From contig JAFGBC010000304.1 in assembly GCA_016933355.1 (NCBI GenBank), positions 1 to 6,218 on the forward strand: a DNA stretch of 6,218 nt. The letters are read 5' to 3'. Position 1 is the first letter of the stretch, and each line of letters starts with the position of its first letter. Shown here one piece after another: positions 1 through 5,582 of the stretch. The notes under the pieces are model-generated. The model did no database searches. It saw only the letters and a program-made list of their open reading frames with translations, and was not told where the DNA came from. This DNA is from Candidatus Aminicenantota bacterium (GTDB taxonomy: Bacteria > Acidobacteriota > Aminicenantia > Aminicenantales > JAFGBC01). A program made the position numbers and the translations under genes.

Positions 1-761
1 AGGTTGGCCTCCAGGAATCCGGTCAGGGCCAGCTCGTACTGGGCGAGCCTCTCGAGCAGGTCGGGATAGGTGTTGCCGGCCCTCAGCTCCTTGGCCATCT
101 CCTTGGCGATCGACCGGACGACGGGCTTCCCCTTGACCTTGAGGAAGATGTTGTAGAGGTCGAGCTCGCTGTTTTCCATGACCTCGACTCCGAGGTCAAA
201 CAGCGGCTTGATGGGGGCGTTGCAGGCCAGAAAGTCCTGGGGGCGCGGCCCGAACCCGAAGATTTTTAGGCCCTTGAGCCCGAGCCGGACCCGGGCGATC
301 GGGATGAAGGCGGCCATCATGGCCGCGACCTCGGCCGCCGTCCCGACCGGGTATTCGGGGATATAAGGGCGGAGCTTCCGGAGCCCGATGTTGTATGAGG
401 CGTTGAGCATCCCACAGTAGGCGTCGCCGCGGCCTTGGACGAGATTCTTCTGGGTTTCCTCGGCGGCGGCGGCGAACATGACCGGCCCGTCGAATTTCTG
501 GGCGAGCAGGGTCGTCGGCCCTTCGGGCCCGAAGTTCCCCAGGAAGATGACCAGGGCGTTGACGCCTTTGGTCCGGAATTCGGCCAGGGCCTTGGGGATG
601 TCCTTCTCGCCCTCGATGATCGTCTCGACCTCGACGATCGGAATCCGCTTGAGCCGGCATTCCGTGACGACCCTCTTGCGTCGCATCCGGGAGAGCTCGA
701 CCGGGAAGCAGTCGCGGCTCACGGCGATCAGACCCAGGCTGACCTGCGGCATATTCTTCAT
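1..761 (-). CDS. L-fucose/L-arabinose isomerase family protein, N-terminal 253 residues (cut by window edge)
   Basis: Probable ketol isomerase acting on L-arabinose (to L-ribulose) in the cytoplasm. The reading frame is open from ATG at 761 to the window edge, giving 253 residues; the family is usually about 450-490 residues, so roughly the C-terminal half is missing. Recognisable family stretches are LIAVSRDCFP (11-20), NALVIFLGNFGPEGP (68-82), the AAAAEET segment (97-103), RGDAYCGMLNASYN (111-124) and FGPRPQDFLACNAPIKPLFD (170-189). These match the L-fucose isomerase-like group rather than classical AraA. The metal-binding and catalytic Glu/Asp/His of these enzymes lie mainly in the unseen half, so activity cannot be checked here. 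The ATG overlaps the araD stop as ATGA, and AAGGAGA (769-775) sits 7 nt upstream, which fixes the start; a second in-frame Met at codon 4 has no better site. Substrate is inferred from the araB-araD context; fucose or another pentose/deoxyhexose remains possible. Confidence 0.88.
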   Translation of the reverse strand, partial: MKNMPQVSLGLIAVSRDCFPVELSRMRRKRVVTECRLKRIPIVEVETIIEGEKDIPKALAEFRTKGVNALVIFLGNFGPEGPTTLLAQKFDGPVMFAAAAEETQKNLVQGRGDAYCGMLNASYNIGLRKLRPYIPEYPVGTAAEVAAMMAAFIPIARVRLGLKGLKIFGFGPRPQDFLACNAPIKPLFDLGVEVMENSELDLYNIFLKVKGKPVVRSIAKEMAKELRAGNTYPDLLERLAQYELALTGFLEAN

Positions 762-1477
762 GACGGCGTCTCCTTGGATGTGGTTCGGGCCTGGCCGTAA
801 TAGGCGTCCGGCCCGTGCTTTCGCCCGAAGTGCCGGCGGATGAGATAGGCCGGAAGCGTCCGGCTCCGGCCGCCGGCCAGGGCCAGCGTCCCCCAGGCGG
901 CCCGGGCGACCGTTTCGAGGACCAGGGCGTGCCGGACGGCCTCTTCGACGGTTCCGCCCCAGGCGTAGGGTCCGTGTCCCGCGACCAGGACGCCCGGCGT
1001 ATCGCTAGGATCGAGCCGACGAAAACGCCCGACGATGACGCGACCGGTCGCCGCTTCGTAGTCTTTGCCGGCCTCGCGCGCCGAGACCAGGCGCGTCACC
1101 GGGACCGGCCCTTTGAAATAATCGGCGTGGGTGGTCCCCAGGCACGGGATGGGACGCCGTGCCTGGGCGAATATGGTCGCATACGGGCTATGGACGTGGA
1201 CGACCCCCCCGACGCCGGAGAAAGCGCGGTAGATTTCGATATGGGTCGGCGTGTCCGAGGAGGGCCGGAGCTTCCCCTCGACGACCCGGCCCCGGAAATC
1301 GACGATCACGATGTCGGACGGCTTGAGGGCGCCATACTCCAGGCCGCTCGGTTTGATGGCCAGCACGCCCCGGGCTCGGTCCGCGCCGCTGGCGTTCCCG
1401 AAAGTCAGGGAGACCAGCCCGCGGCGAACCAGGTCGAGGTTGGCTTCCCAGACGCGTTCCTTGAGGTCCTTGAACAT
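758..1477 (-). CDS. araD: L-ribulose-5-phosphate 4-epimerase
   Basis: Cytoplasmic zinc-dependent epimerase of the class II aldolase/adducin fold. It converts L-ribulose-5-phosphate to D-xylulose-5-phosphate, the last dedicated step of L-arabinose breakdown before the pentose phosphate pathway. The 239 residues align end to end with E. coli AraD (231). The expected residues are present: K42 in IKPSG, D75 in SSDTPTH, zinc ligands H94 and H96 in HVHS and H168 in GHGP, catalytic D119 in THADYF, and Y227 in AYYGQ. This set separates it from L-fuculose-phosphate aldolase. About ten residues (ending TPS) extend past the YYGQ end found in E. coli. The start at 1477 lies one base after the araB stop, with GGAGG (1483-1487) inside the end of araB. 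Its own stop overlaps the isomerase start (ATGA). A related activity on L-xylulose-5-phosphate (UlaF/SgbE type) is possible, but the neighbouring AraB-type kinase argues for AraD. Confidence 0.95.
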   Translation of the reverse strand: MFKDLKERVWEANLDLVRRGLVSLTFGNASGADRARGVLAIKPSGLEYGALKPSDIVIVDFRGRVVEGKLRPSSDTPTHIEIYRAFSGVGGVVHVHSPYATIFAQARRPIPCLGTTHADYFKGPVPVTRLVSAREAGKDYEAATGRVIVGRFRRLDPSDTPGVLVAGHGPYAWGGTVEEAVRHALVLETVARAAWGTLALAGGRSRTLPAYLIRRHFGRKHGPDAYYGQARTTSKETPS

Positions 1478-1478
1478 C

Positions 1479-3191
1479 TCAGCCTCCGTCGTTCGTCCTC
1501 TGGACGTCGCGGACGCCCAGGAGGTCCTTCATGACGCGATGGAGGTTTCCCGTCCAGGTCCTCGTCCCGAACGCGTCATGGAGCTCCCGGTATAGACGGT
1601 AGAGCTCGCGGTAGATCTTATGGCGCTCCCGATCGGGCCGGAAGATCCTGGGGCTTTCCCCGCAGACGGCGGCCTGGGCGTCGGCGAAGCTCGCGTAGCC
1701 GCCCCGTTCCGGCCCGGCCGCGACCGAGCCGGCGACGGCCGCACCCAGGGCGCAGGTCTGGGCCGAGCGGGCGATCTTCATCTCGCGGCCCAGGACGTCG
1801 GCGTAGACCTGCATCAGGAACGCGTTCTTCTCGGCGATCCCGCCGCAGGCGACGACCTCCCCGACCTTGACGCCGTATTCCTCGAAGCGGTTGATGATGG
1901 TCAGGGCGCCGAACGCCGTCGCCTCGACCAGGGCCCGGTAGATCTCCTCGGGCGTCGTGTGGAGCGTCTGGCCGACGAGAAGCCCGGTCAGGCGCTGGTC
2001 GACCAGGATTGTCCGGTTGCCGTTGTTCCAGTCGAGGGCGAGGAGCCCCGATGCGCCGGGCCTCAGCCGGGTCGCTCTCCGGGAGAGCGCCTCATGGGAG
2101 CCGCGGCGCTCGCCGCCGGGCTTGATGCCGGCCACGAACCAGTTGAAGATGTCGCCCACGGCGGACTGCCCGGCCTCCAGTCCAAAGCAGCCGGGCAGAA
2201 CCGAGCCGTCCACGATGCCGCACAGCCCCGGGATATCGGCCAGCGGACGGTCGGCAGGCCAAACCGTGATGTCGCAGGTGCTGGTTCCGATGATCTTGAC
2301 GAGCTTGCCGGGCGCGACGCCGGCTCCGATAGCACCCAGATGGGCGTCGAAGGCGCCGACCGCGACCGGGGTGCCGGCCGGCAGGCCGAGCTTCTCGGCC
2401 CAGTCCTTGGTCAAGCCTCCGGCCGGGACGTCGGAGGTATATGTCTTGCCGTAGAGGCGGTCCCGCAGCTCCCCCAGCCGGGGGTCGAGCTTGGCGAGGA
2501 ACCCGCGGGAAGGGAGCCCCCCCCAAGCGTCGTGGAACATGGCCTTATGGCCGGCCGCGCACCGGCTTCGTTTGATCGCCTCGGGACGCGCGGCGCCGGT
2601 CAGGACGGCCGGAACGTAGTCGCAGCATTCGACCCAGCTCCAGGCCGCTTCGAAGACGCGCGGGTCGGCCCTCAGGCAGTGGAAGATTTTACTGAAGAAC
2701 CACTCCGAGGAGTAGGTCCCCCCGCACTTGGCCAGGTATTCGGGGTGTTCGCGGGCGGCGAGCTCCGTGATCTGGGCCGCCTCGGCGTGACCGGTGTGGT
2801 CCTTCCAGAGCCAGGCCTGGGCGTTCAGGTTGCGCTTGAAGTCCTTGGCGAAGGCCAGAGGAACCCCGGCCCGGTCCACGGGGATCGGCGTCGACCCGGT
2901 CGTATCGATCCCGATGCCCACGATACGGGAGGGACGGAAGCCTTTGACGGACTTGCGGGCTTTGGCCAGGACCGCTTTGACGCAGGCCGCGGTCCCCGAC
3001 AGGTAGTCGGCCGGGTTCTGGCGGGCCAGGTTCGGCTCGGCCCGGTCGAGAAGAATCCCCTCCCGCCCCGAGCCGTAGGGGTGTACGGCGGTCGCCGCCT
3101 CCCGACCGGTGCCCAGCTCGACGAGGAGGGCGCGGACCGAATTCGTCCCGAAATCGAGCCCCAGGCTGAAGGTCCCCGCCGGTCGTTTCAT
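1479..3191 (-). CDS. araB: Ribulokinase
   Basis: ATP-dependent cytoplasmic kinase of the FGGY family that phosphorylates L-ribulose to L-ribulose-5-phosphate. The 570 residues match the usual length (E. coli AraB is 566) and are colinear with it. Visible motifs in order: the N-terminal phosphate loop GLDFGTNSVRA (11-21), GIGIDTTGSTP (92-102), substrate-site WKDHT (129-133), GGTYSSEWFFSKI (157-169), SRCAAGHK (209-216), the catalytic Asp D282 in GAFDAHLGAIGAG (279-291), IGTSTCDI (301-308), GLEAGQSAVGDIFNWF (337-352), LDWNNGNRT (386-394) and the C-terminal nucleotide-site GGIAEKNAFLMQ (450-461). WKDHT, YSSEW and GTSTCDI are characteristic of AraB among FGGY kinases. GGGAGG (3196-3201) lies 4 nt before ATG at 3191, supporting that start. 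It is the first gene of the araB-araD-isomerase operon. No truncation or missing key residue was seen. Confidence 0.96.
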   Translation of the reverse strand: MKRPAGTFSLGLDFGTNSVRALLVELGTGREAATAVHPYGSGREGILLDRAEPNLARQNPADYLSGTAACVKAVLAKARKSVKGFRPSRIVGIGIDTTGSTPIPVDRAGVPLAFAKDFKRNLNAQAWLWKDHTGHAEAAQITELAAREHPEYLAKCGGTYSSEWFFSKIFHCLRADPRVFEAAWSWVECCDYVPAVLTGAARPEAIKRSRCAAGHKAMFHDAWGGLPSRGFLAKLDPRLGELRDRLYGKTYTSDVPAGGLTKDWAEKLGLPAGTPVAVGAFDAHLGAIGAGVAPGKLVKIIGTSTCDITVWPADRPLADIPGLCGIVDGSVLPGCFGLEAGQSAVGDIFNWFVAGIKPGGERRGSHEALSRRATRLRPGASGLLALDWNNGNRTILVDQRLTGLLVGQTLHTTPEEIYRALVEATAFGALTIINRFEEYGVKVGEVVACGGIAEKNAFLMQVYADVLGREMKIARSAQTCALGAAVAGSVAAGPERGGYASFADAQAAVCGESPRIFRPDRERHKIYRELYRLYRELHDAFGTRTWTGNLHRVMKDLLGVRDVQRTNDGG

Positions 3192-3277
3192 CGTTCCTCC
3201 CGTTAGGCCGTGCTCGACGGGCCTTGACCGCCCGCCGGTCCCGCCCTACAGACCAGCCCCTGCTACGGTTCCGGGAC

Positions 3278-3306
3278 TTGCTTTCGCCCTGGAAAGAGGA
3301 TAAAAA
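3278..3306 (+). promoter_or_regulatory. Weak candidate promoter for the mutarotase gene
   Basis: TTGCTT (3278-3283), a 17-nt gap and TAAAAA (3301-3306) could form a plus-strand promoter. The -10 box is the left end of the dyad, the mirror image of the minus-strand -10 box. The -35 match is only 3/6. A second weak pair is TTGACC (3224-3229) with TACAGA (3247-3252), also 17 nt apart; it would place the dyad hairpin inside the mutarotase leader. Confidence 0.25.
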
Positions 3307-3330
3307 AGGGCTGACATCGGCTCTTTTTTA
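3301..3330. promoter_or_regulatory. A/T-flanked 30-bp dyad, candidate operator or intrinsic terminator
   Basis: The two halves starting TAAAAAAGGGC and ending GCTCTTTTTTA are inverted repeats: 12 of 15 positions pair in DNA. In plus-strand RNA the two mismatches at 3309/3322 and 3312/3319 become G-U pairs, giving a 12-bp stem with an ACAU loop and a U6 tail. That is the form of an intrinsic terminator or attenuator upstream of the mutarotase. On the minus strand the same positions become C/A mismatches, so the terminator reading is strand-biased. It also lies midway between araB and the mutarotase and overlaps the candidate -10 boxes of both, which is where a shared repressor site would be expected. 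Sequence alone does not decide between the two roles. Confidence 0.5.
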
Positions 3331-3353
3331 CACCAGACCCGGCTCGGCGTCAA
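3325..3353 (-). promoter_or_regulatory. Candidate sigma70 promoter for araB operon
   Basis: On the minus strand TTGACG (3353-3348, 5/6 to consensus) is followed by exactly 17 nt and TAAAAA (3330-3325, 4/6). Predicted transcription would start near 3318, giving a leader of about 125 nt before the araB ATG at 3191. The -10 box and start site lie in the 3301-3330 dyad. In GC-rich DNA chance TTGAC-like boxes are uncommon but do occur, so this is a moderate call. Confidence 0.45.
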
Positions 3354-3419
3354 CCCGCCGCCGAAGGGCGTTTGCGAAGAGCCCCGGGACGGAGAGCCGA
3401 CGCCGGAAAGGAGCGCTCT

Positions 3420-4583
3420 ATGAACTTGAGGCATTGGCTGGTATTGACGGCGGCCGCCGCGCTCGCGGCCGGGGCGGCCTGCTCCAGGGGGGACCGGGAG
3501 AGCGCCGCCGAGGAATCGGCCGCGGCCGAAGGAGGCATCGCCATGGACCTTATCAGGGAGGAATTCGGGGTCCTGCCGGACGGCCGGACCGTCCAGGCCT
3601 ACTCGCTCGTCAATAAGAACGGCCTCAAGGCCAGGCTCATCGATTACGGGGCGACCCTGGTCGAGCTGATCGTCCCGGACAAGGACGGACGCTTCGGCGA
3701 CATCGTCCTGGGCTTCGACGACCTCGAGGGCTATCTCAAGAGCTCGCCCTATTTCGGCTGCATCGTCGGCCGCTACGGAAACCGGATCGCCAAGGGCCGT
3801 TTCACGCTCGACGGCGTCGAGTACGCGCTGGCGACCAACAACGGGGCCAACCACCTCCACGGCGGCCTGGTCGGGTTCGACAAGGTCCTCTGGACGGCCG
3901 AGCCCGTCGCGGTCGGGGGCGGCCACGGTGTCCGGTTCGGTTATCTCAGCCCGGACGGCGAGGAGGGATACCCTGGGAACCTGCGCGTGACGGTCACCTA
4001 CCTGCTAACGGACGCGAACGAGTTGAGCATCCGCTACGAGGCCGAGACGGACAAGGCAACGCCGGTCAACCTGACCCACCACAGCTACTTCAACCTGGCC
4101 GGCGCCGGGAACGGCGATATCCTGGGCCACGAGATCCGACTCTTCGCGCCGCGCTACACCCCGGTCGACGACGGCCTGATCCCGACCGGCGAGATCGCGC
4201 CCGTCGCCGGCACCCCCTTCGATTTCACGAAGCCCGCCGCGATCGGAGCCCGGATCGCAGAGGTCCCTGGCGGCTACGATCACAACTTCGTTTTGGAAAG
4301 CGGCGGCGGCAGGCTCGCGCCGGCGGCCGAGGTCTACGAGCCGGCGGCAGGACGCGTCATGGAGATCTCAACCACGGAGCCCGGCATCCAGTTCTACGCG
4401 GGCAACTTCCTGGACGGGACGATCGTCGGCAAGGACGGAAAGGCTTATCTGAAGCACGCCGGCTTCTGCCTGGAAACCCAACATTTCCCGGATTCGCCGA
4501 ACCGGACCGGCTTCCCGTCCACGATCCTGCGGCCGGGAGAAAGATACGAGAGCTTAACGATCCACCGATTCGGCGCGAGATGA
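3420..4583 (+). CDS. Aldose 1-epimerase (mutarotase) with lipoprotein-like leader
   Basis: GalM-type mutarotase that interconverts alpha and beta anomers of free aldoses such as galactose, glucose or arabinose. The encoded product is 387 residues. Residues 1-21 form a leader: a basic start (MNLRHW), an Ala/Leu-rich core and AAGAAC ending at Cys21. This resembles a lipoprotein signal, although position -3 is Gly rather than the usual Leu, so ordinary Sec cleavage is possible. An Ala/Glu/Gly linker follows (22-41), then the catalytic domain (about 43-385). Family residues seen are GRYGNRIAKGRF (118-128), H145 in NNGANHLHGG, the catalytic acid H221 in VNLTHHSYFNLAG, D287 in GGYDHNF and the catalytic base E352 in CLETQHFPDSPN. 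AAAGGAG (3407-3413) lies 6 nt before ATG 3420 and sets the main start. A second in-frame ATG at 3543 has its own strong SD and would give a 346-residue leaderless enzyme. It is divergent from the ara operon and convergent with the BON/LysM gene. Sugar specificity cannot be read from sequence. Confidence 0.92.
   Translation: MNLRHWLVLTAAAALAAGAACSRGDRESAAEESAAAEGGIAMDLIREEFGVLPDGRTVQAYSLVNKNGLKARLIDYGATLVELIVPDKDGRFGDIVLGFDDLEGYLKSSPYFGCIVGRYGNRIAKGRFTLDGVEYALATNNGANHLHGGLVGFDKVLWTAEPVAVGGGHGVRFGYLSPDGEEGYPGNLRVTVTYLLTDANELSIRYEAETDKATPVNLTHHSYFNLAGAGNGDILGHEIRLFAPRYTPVDDGLIPTGEIAPVAGTPFDFTKPAAIGARIAEVPGGYDHNFVLESGGGRLAPAAEVYEPAAGRVMEISTTEPGIQFYAGNFLDGTIVGKDGKAYLKHAGFCLETQHFPDSPNRTGFPSTILRPGERYESLTIHRFGAR
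3529..3545 (+). promoter_or_regulatory. Internal SD and second start codon in the mutarotase gene
   Basis: AAGGAGG (3529-3535) sits 7 nt upstream of in-frame ATG 3543-3545 (codon 42). This is a better SD match than that of the upstream start. The ATG falls exactly at the junction of the leader/linker and the catalytic domain (MDLIREEFG), where leaderless family members typically begin. It could direct a cytosolic isoform, or be a relic of a cytosolic gene that later gained a leader. Confidence 0.5.
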
Positions 4584-4591
4584 GGCGGAGA

Positions 4592-4604
4592 AGCGCCGGG
4601 CGCT
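4592..4604. repeat. Short inverted repeat between convergent genes
   Basis: AGCGCC and GGCGCT surround a single G between the mutarotase stop (4583) and the end of the BON/LysM gene, overlapping the latter's TAG stop. As RNA it would form a 5-bp stem with a 3-nt loop. No T-run follows on either strand, so a terminator role is weak. The convergent genes are only 19 bp apart, leaving little room for any other terminator. Confidence 0.25.
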
Positions 4605-5064
4605 ATTTCGGGATCTTGAGCTTCTGGCCGACCTTGATTAGGTTGGGATCGTTAAGGATGTCCCGGTTGGCCTCGAAGATCTTCATGTACAGGTTGCCGT
4701 TGCCGTAGTACTTCTTGGCCAGCGCGCTGAGCGTGTCTCCCGGGACGACCTCGTGGACGGTCTCCCCGCCGGTCGTCCAGCCGGGCGCGGACGGCGACGC
4801 TAGCGGGGGCTTGGCGGTCGGAGCTCCGGACGCCGCCGCGACCTCGATTTTGTTGAAGGTGTTCTCCGTCTTGACCATCTTGTTGAACTCGGCGACCGCC
4901 CGGCCTTTGGCCTCGAGGCTGTCGGCGACGCCCTCCAGGGTCACGACTTTGCCGTTGATGACGGCCCTCAGGTCACGGACGCCGATTCCCGCGGCGTTGA
5001 TCGCGGCCGCCGCGTCCTGGACCTTCTTGTCGAACGACTTCCCGAACATGCCGAATATACCCAT
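4603..5064 (-). CDS. kbp: BON + LysM domain protein, Kbp/YgaU-like
   Basis: A 153-residue protein with the same order and size as E. coli Kbp/YgaU (149 residues), a cytoplasmic potassium-binding protein. A short N-terminal segment (MGIFGMFGKSFDKK, 1-14) is followed by a BON-like domain (about 15-75, core DLRAVINGKVVTLEGVADS), a Pro/Ala/Ser linker (77-100) and a LysM domain (104-152: VVPGDTLSALAKKYYGN, then IFEANRDILNDPNLIKVGQKL). There is no signal peptide, which fits the cytoplasmic Kbp rather than a periplasmic peptidoglycan binder. The start at 5064 is chosen because AAGGAGG (5071-5077) lies just upstream; an upstream in-frame ATG at 5160 would run back through the leader hairpin and promoter. 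It has its own strong promoter, so it is likely a single-gene unit. Potassium binding is inferred from family resemblance and has not been shown for this protein; another BON/LysM role is possible. Confidence 0.85.
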   Translation of the reverse strand: MGIFGMFGKSFDKKVQDAAAAINAAGIGVRDLRAVINGKVVTLEGVADSLEAKGRAVAEFNKMVKTENTFNKIEVAAASGAPTAKPPLASPSAPGWTTGGETVHEVVPGDTLSALAKKYYGNGNLYMKIFEANRDILNDPNLIKVGQKLKIPK

Positions 5065-5093
5065 TCCGCTCCTCCTTGGGATATTGTCCCGAC

Positions 5094-5131
5094 CCCGGAC
5101 CGCGCGGCGTTCGCCGCCGCCCGCGTCCGGG
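5094..5131 (-). other. GC-rich hairpin in the Kbp-like mRNA leader
   Basis: Outer arms CCCGGAC (5094-5100) and GTCCGGG (5125-5131) are a perfect 7-bp inverted repeat. Nested inside are GCGGCG (5104-5109) and CGCCGC (5112-5117) around TT. From the promoter spacing the transcript should start near 5130, so this stem would sit at the very 5' end of the mRNA, about 17 nt upstream of the SD. It does not mask the SD; a stabilising 5' stem or a regulated leader are both possible. Confidence 0.5.
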
Positions 5132-5136
5132 ATTCT

Positions 5137-5166
5137 ATTATCGCAGACTAGCCCGGGCAATGTAAA
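5137..5166 (-). promoter_or_regulatory. Strong sigma70-type promoter for the Kbp-like gene
   Basis: On the minus strand TTTACA (5166-5161, 5/6) and GATAAT (5142-5137, 5/6) are separated by 18 nt. The -10 box is preceded by TGC, an extended -10. This is the best promoter match in the window. Start of transcription is predicted near 5130, 66 nt before the ATG at 5064. The -35 box directly abuts the palindrome that ends the upstream operon. Confidence 0.72.
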
Positions 5167-5182
5167 GCCGGCCGCGGCCGGC
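5167..5182 (-). terminator. GC-rich palindrome, likely terminator of the membrane protein/regulator operon
   Basis: GCCGGCCGCGGCCGGC is a perfect 16-bp palindrome beginning 3 nt after the microprotein stop. On the minus strand it is followed by TTTACATT, only a short U-tract, so termination may be partial. In RNA, loop constraints leave about six GC pairs. The same TTTACA is the -35 box of the next promoter. Confidence 0.5.
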
Positions 5183-5185
5183 CGG

Positions 5186-5254
5186 TCAGAGCAGGGGGGA
5201 CAGGGCGAGGATCGCGACGGCGAGGAGGAGGCAGAGCCAAATCAGGGTTTTCAT
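5186..5254 (-). CDS. 22-residue hydrophobic microprotein
   Basis: Not a family I recognise. The frame is ATG at 5254 to TGA at 5186, 22 residues starting MKTLIWLCLL and ending LALSPLL. One Lys follows Met, and the rest is an uninterrupted Leu/Ala/Ile/Val-rich stretch long enough for one membrane helix, with N-in orientation expected from the single Lys. The SD run AAGGAAGGA (5258-5266) lies 3 nt before the ATG and overlaps the regulator's TAA stop (5265-5267). The start is 10 nt past that stop, and a terminator-like palindrome begins 3 nt after its own stop. SD, tight spacing and position as last gene of an operon favour real translation. Alternatives are a chance frame or the remnant signal peptide of a lost exported protein. 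A partner role with the membrane protein encoded two genes upstream is a guess. Confidence 0.55.
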   Translation of the reverse strand: MKTLIWLCLLLAVAILALSPLL

Positions 5255-5264
5255 GTGTCCTTCC

Positions 5265-5582
5265 TTAGGCCTTCGTCCCCGTCGTCGTGACGAAGACCCG
5301 CCAATGCTCCCGGTAGCGCCGGAAGGCCGCCCGGCCGTTTCCGGACAGGCGGCAAACGGTCAGGGGGATCTTCCCCCGGTAAGTTTTTTCGATCGAGATA
5401 TAGCCGGCCTCCTCGAGCTTCGCGAGATGGGCGGATAGGTTGCCCTTGGTCAGCCCCGTCTCGCGCTGAAGATAGAGAAAGTCCGCCGCCGCGACCGCGT
5501 TCAAGATCGTGACGATGACCAGCCGGGCCGGCTCGTGGATCAGCCGGTCGAAGTCTCCGACCGACCAGGCGGCATCGCTCAT
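5265..5582 (-). CDS. Small winged-helix transcriptional regulator (MarR/ArsR-like, HTH_34 type)
   Basis: A 105-residue DNA-binding protein made of one winged-helix domain with almost nothing else. The pattern DRLIHEPARLVIVTIL (12-27), ADFLYLQRETGLTKGNLSAHLAKLEEAGYI (33-62), a wing with basic residues (EKTYRGKIPLTVCRLS, 65-80) and a C-terminal helix (GRAAFRRYREHW, 83-94) is typical of stand-alone winged-helix proteins that bind as dimers. The recognition helix should be about residues 44-57. There is no ligand-binding domain; the single Cys77 lies in the wing and does not form a metal site. The start overlaps the membrane protein stop as ATGA (5579-5582), so the two are coupled. Such regulators often control their own operon; the target here would lie upstream of 6218, outside the window. 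Regulation of the ara genes is not suggested by the layout. Confidence 0.85.
   Translation of the reverse strand: MSDAAWSVGDFDRLIHEPARLVIVTILNAVAAADFLYLQRETGLTKGNLSAHLAKLEEAGYISIEKTYRGKIPLTVCRLSGNGRAAFRRYREHWRVFVTTTGTKA

Noticed and set aside
196..660. Minus-strand 154-codon frame inside the isomerase gene
   Set aside because: Arg/Pro/Gly-rich out-of-frame reading of the isomerase, which is itself open and conserved in another frame on the same strand.
815..1534. Plus-strand 239-codon open frame opposite araD
   Set aside because: Antisense shadow of a gene with all catalytic residues intact; low-complexity, no SD or domain.
1620..3206. Plus-strand 528-codon open frame opposite araB
   Set aside because: Fully antisense to a clearly functional ribulokinase. 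The translation is Gly/Arg/Asp-rich with no recognisable domain, as expected from high-GC third-position bias.
3372..3419. Upstream TTG start for the mutarotase
   Set aside because: It would place 16 charged residues before a clear signal peptide. ATG 3420 has a well-placed AAAGGAG.
3192..3419. Known riboswitch or small RNA in the divergent intergenic region
   Set aside because: Apart from the dyad and promoter-like boxes, I see no pattern matching a riboswitch class I know, and no tRNA-like cloverleaf.
3246..3926. Minus-strand frame opposite the mutarotase 5' part and promoter region
   Set aside because: Overlaps the conserved mutarotase domain and intergenic signals; its composition resembles a GC shadow and it has no recognisable motif.
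4584..4604. Strong bidirectional terminator between the convergent genes
   Set aside because: Only a 5-bp stem with no T-run on either strand; kept as a weak repeat only.
5065..5160. N-terminal extension of the Kbp-like protein to an ATG at 5160
   Set aside because: It would be translated through the predicted promoter and leader hairpin, has no SD, and adds residues absent from the family. ATG 5064 has a strong SD.
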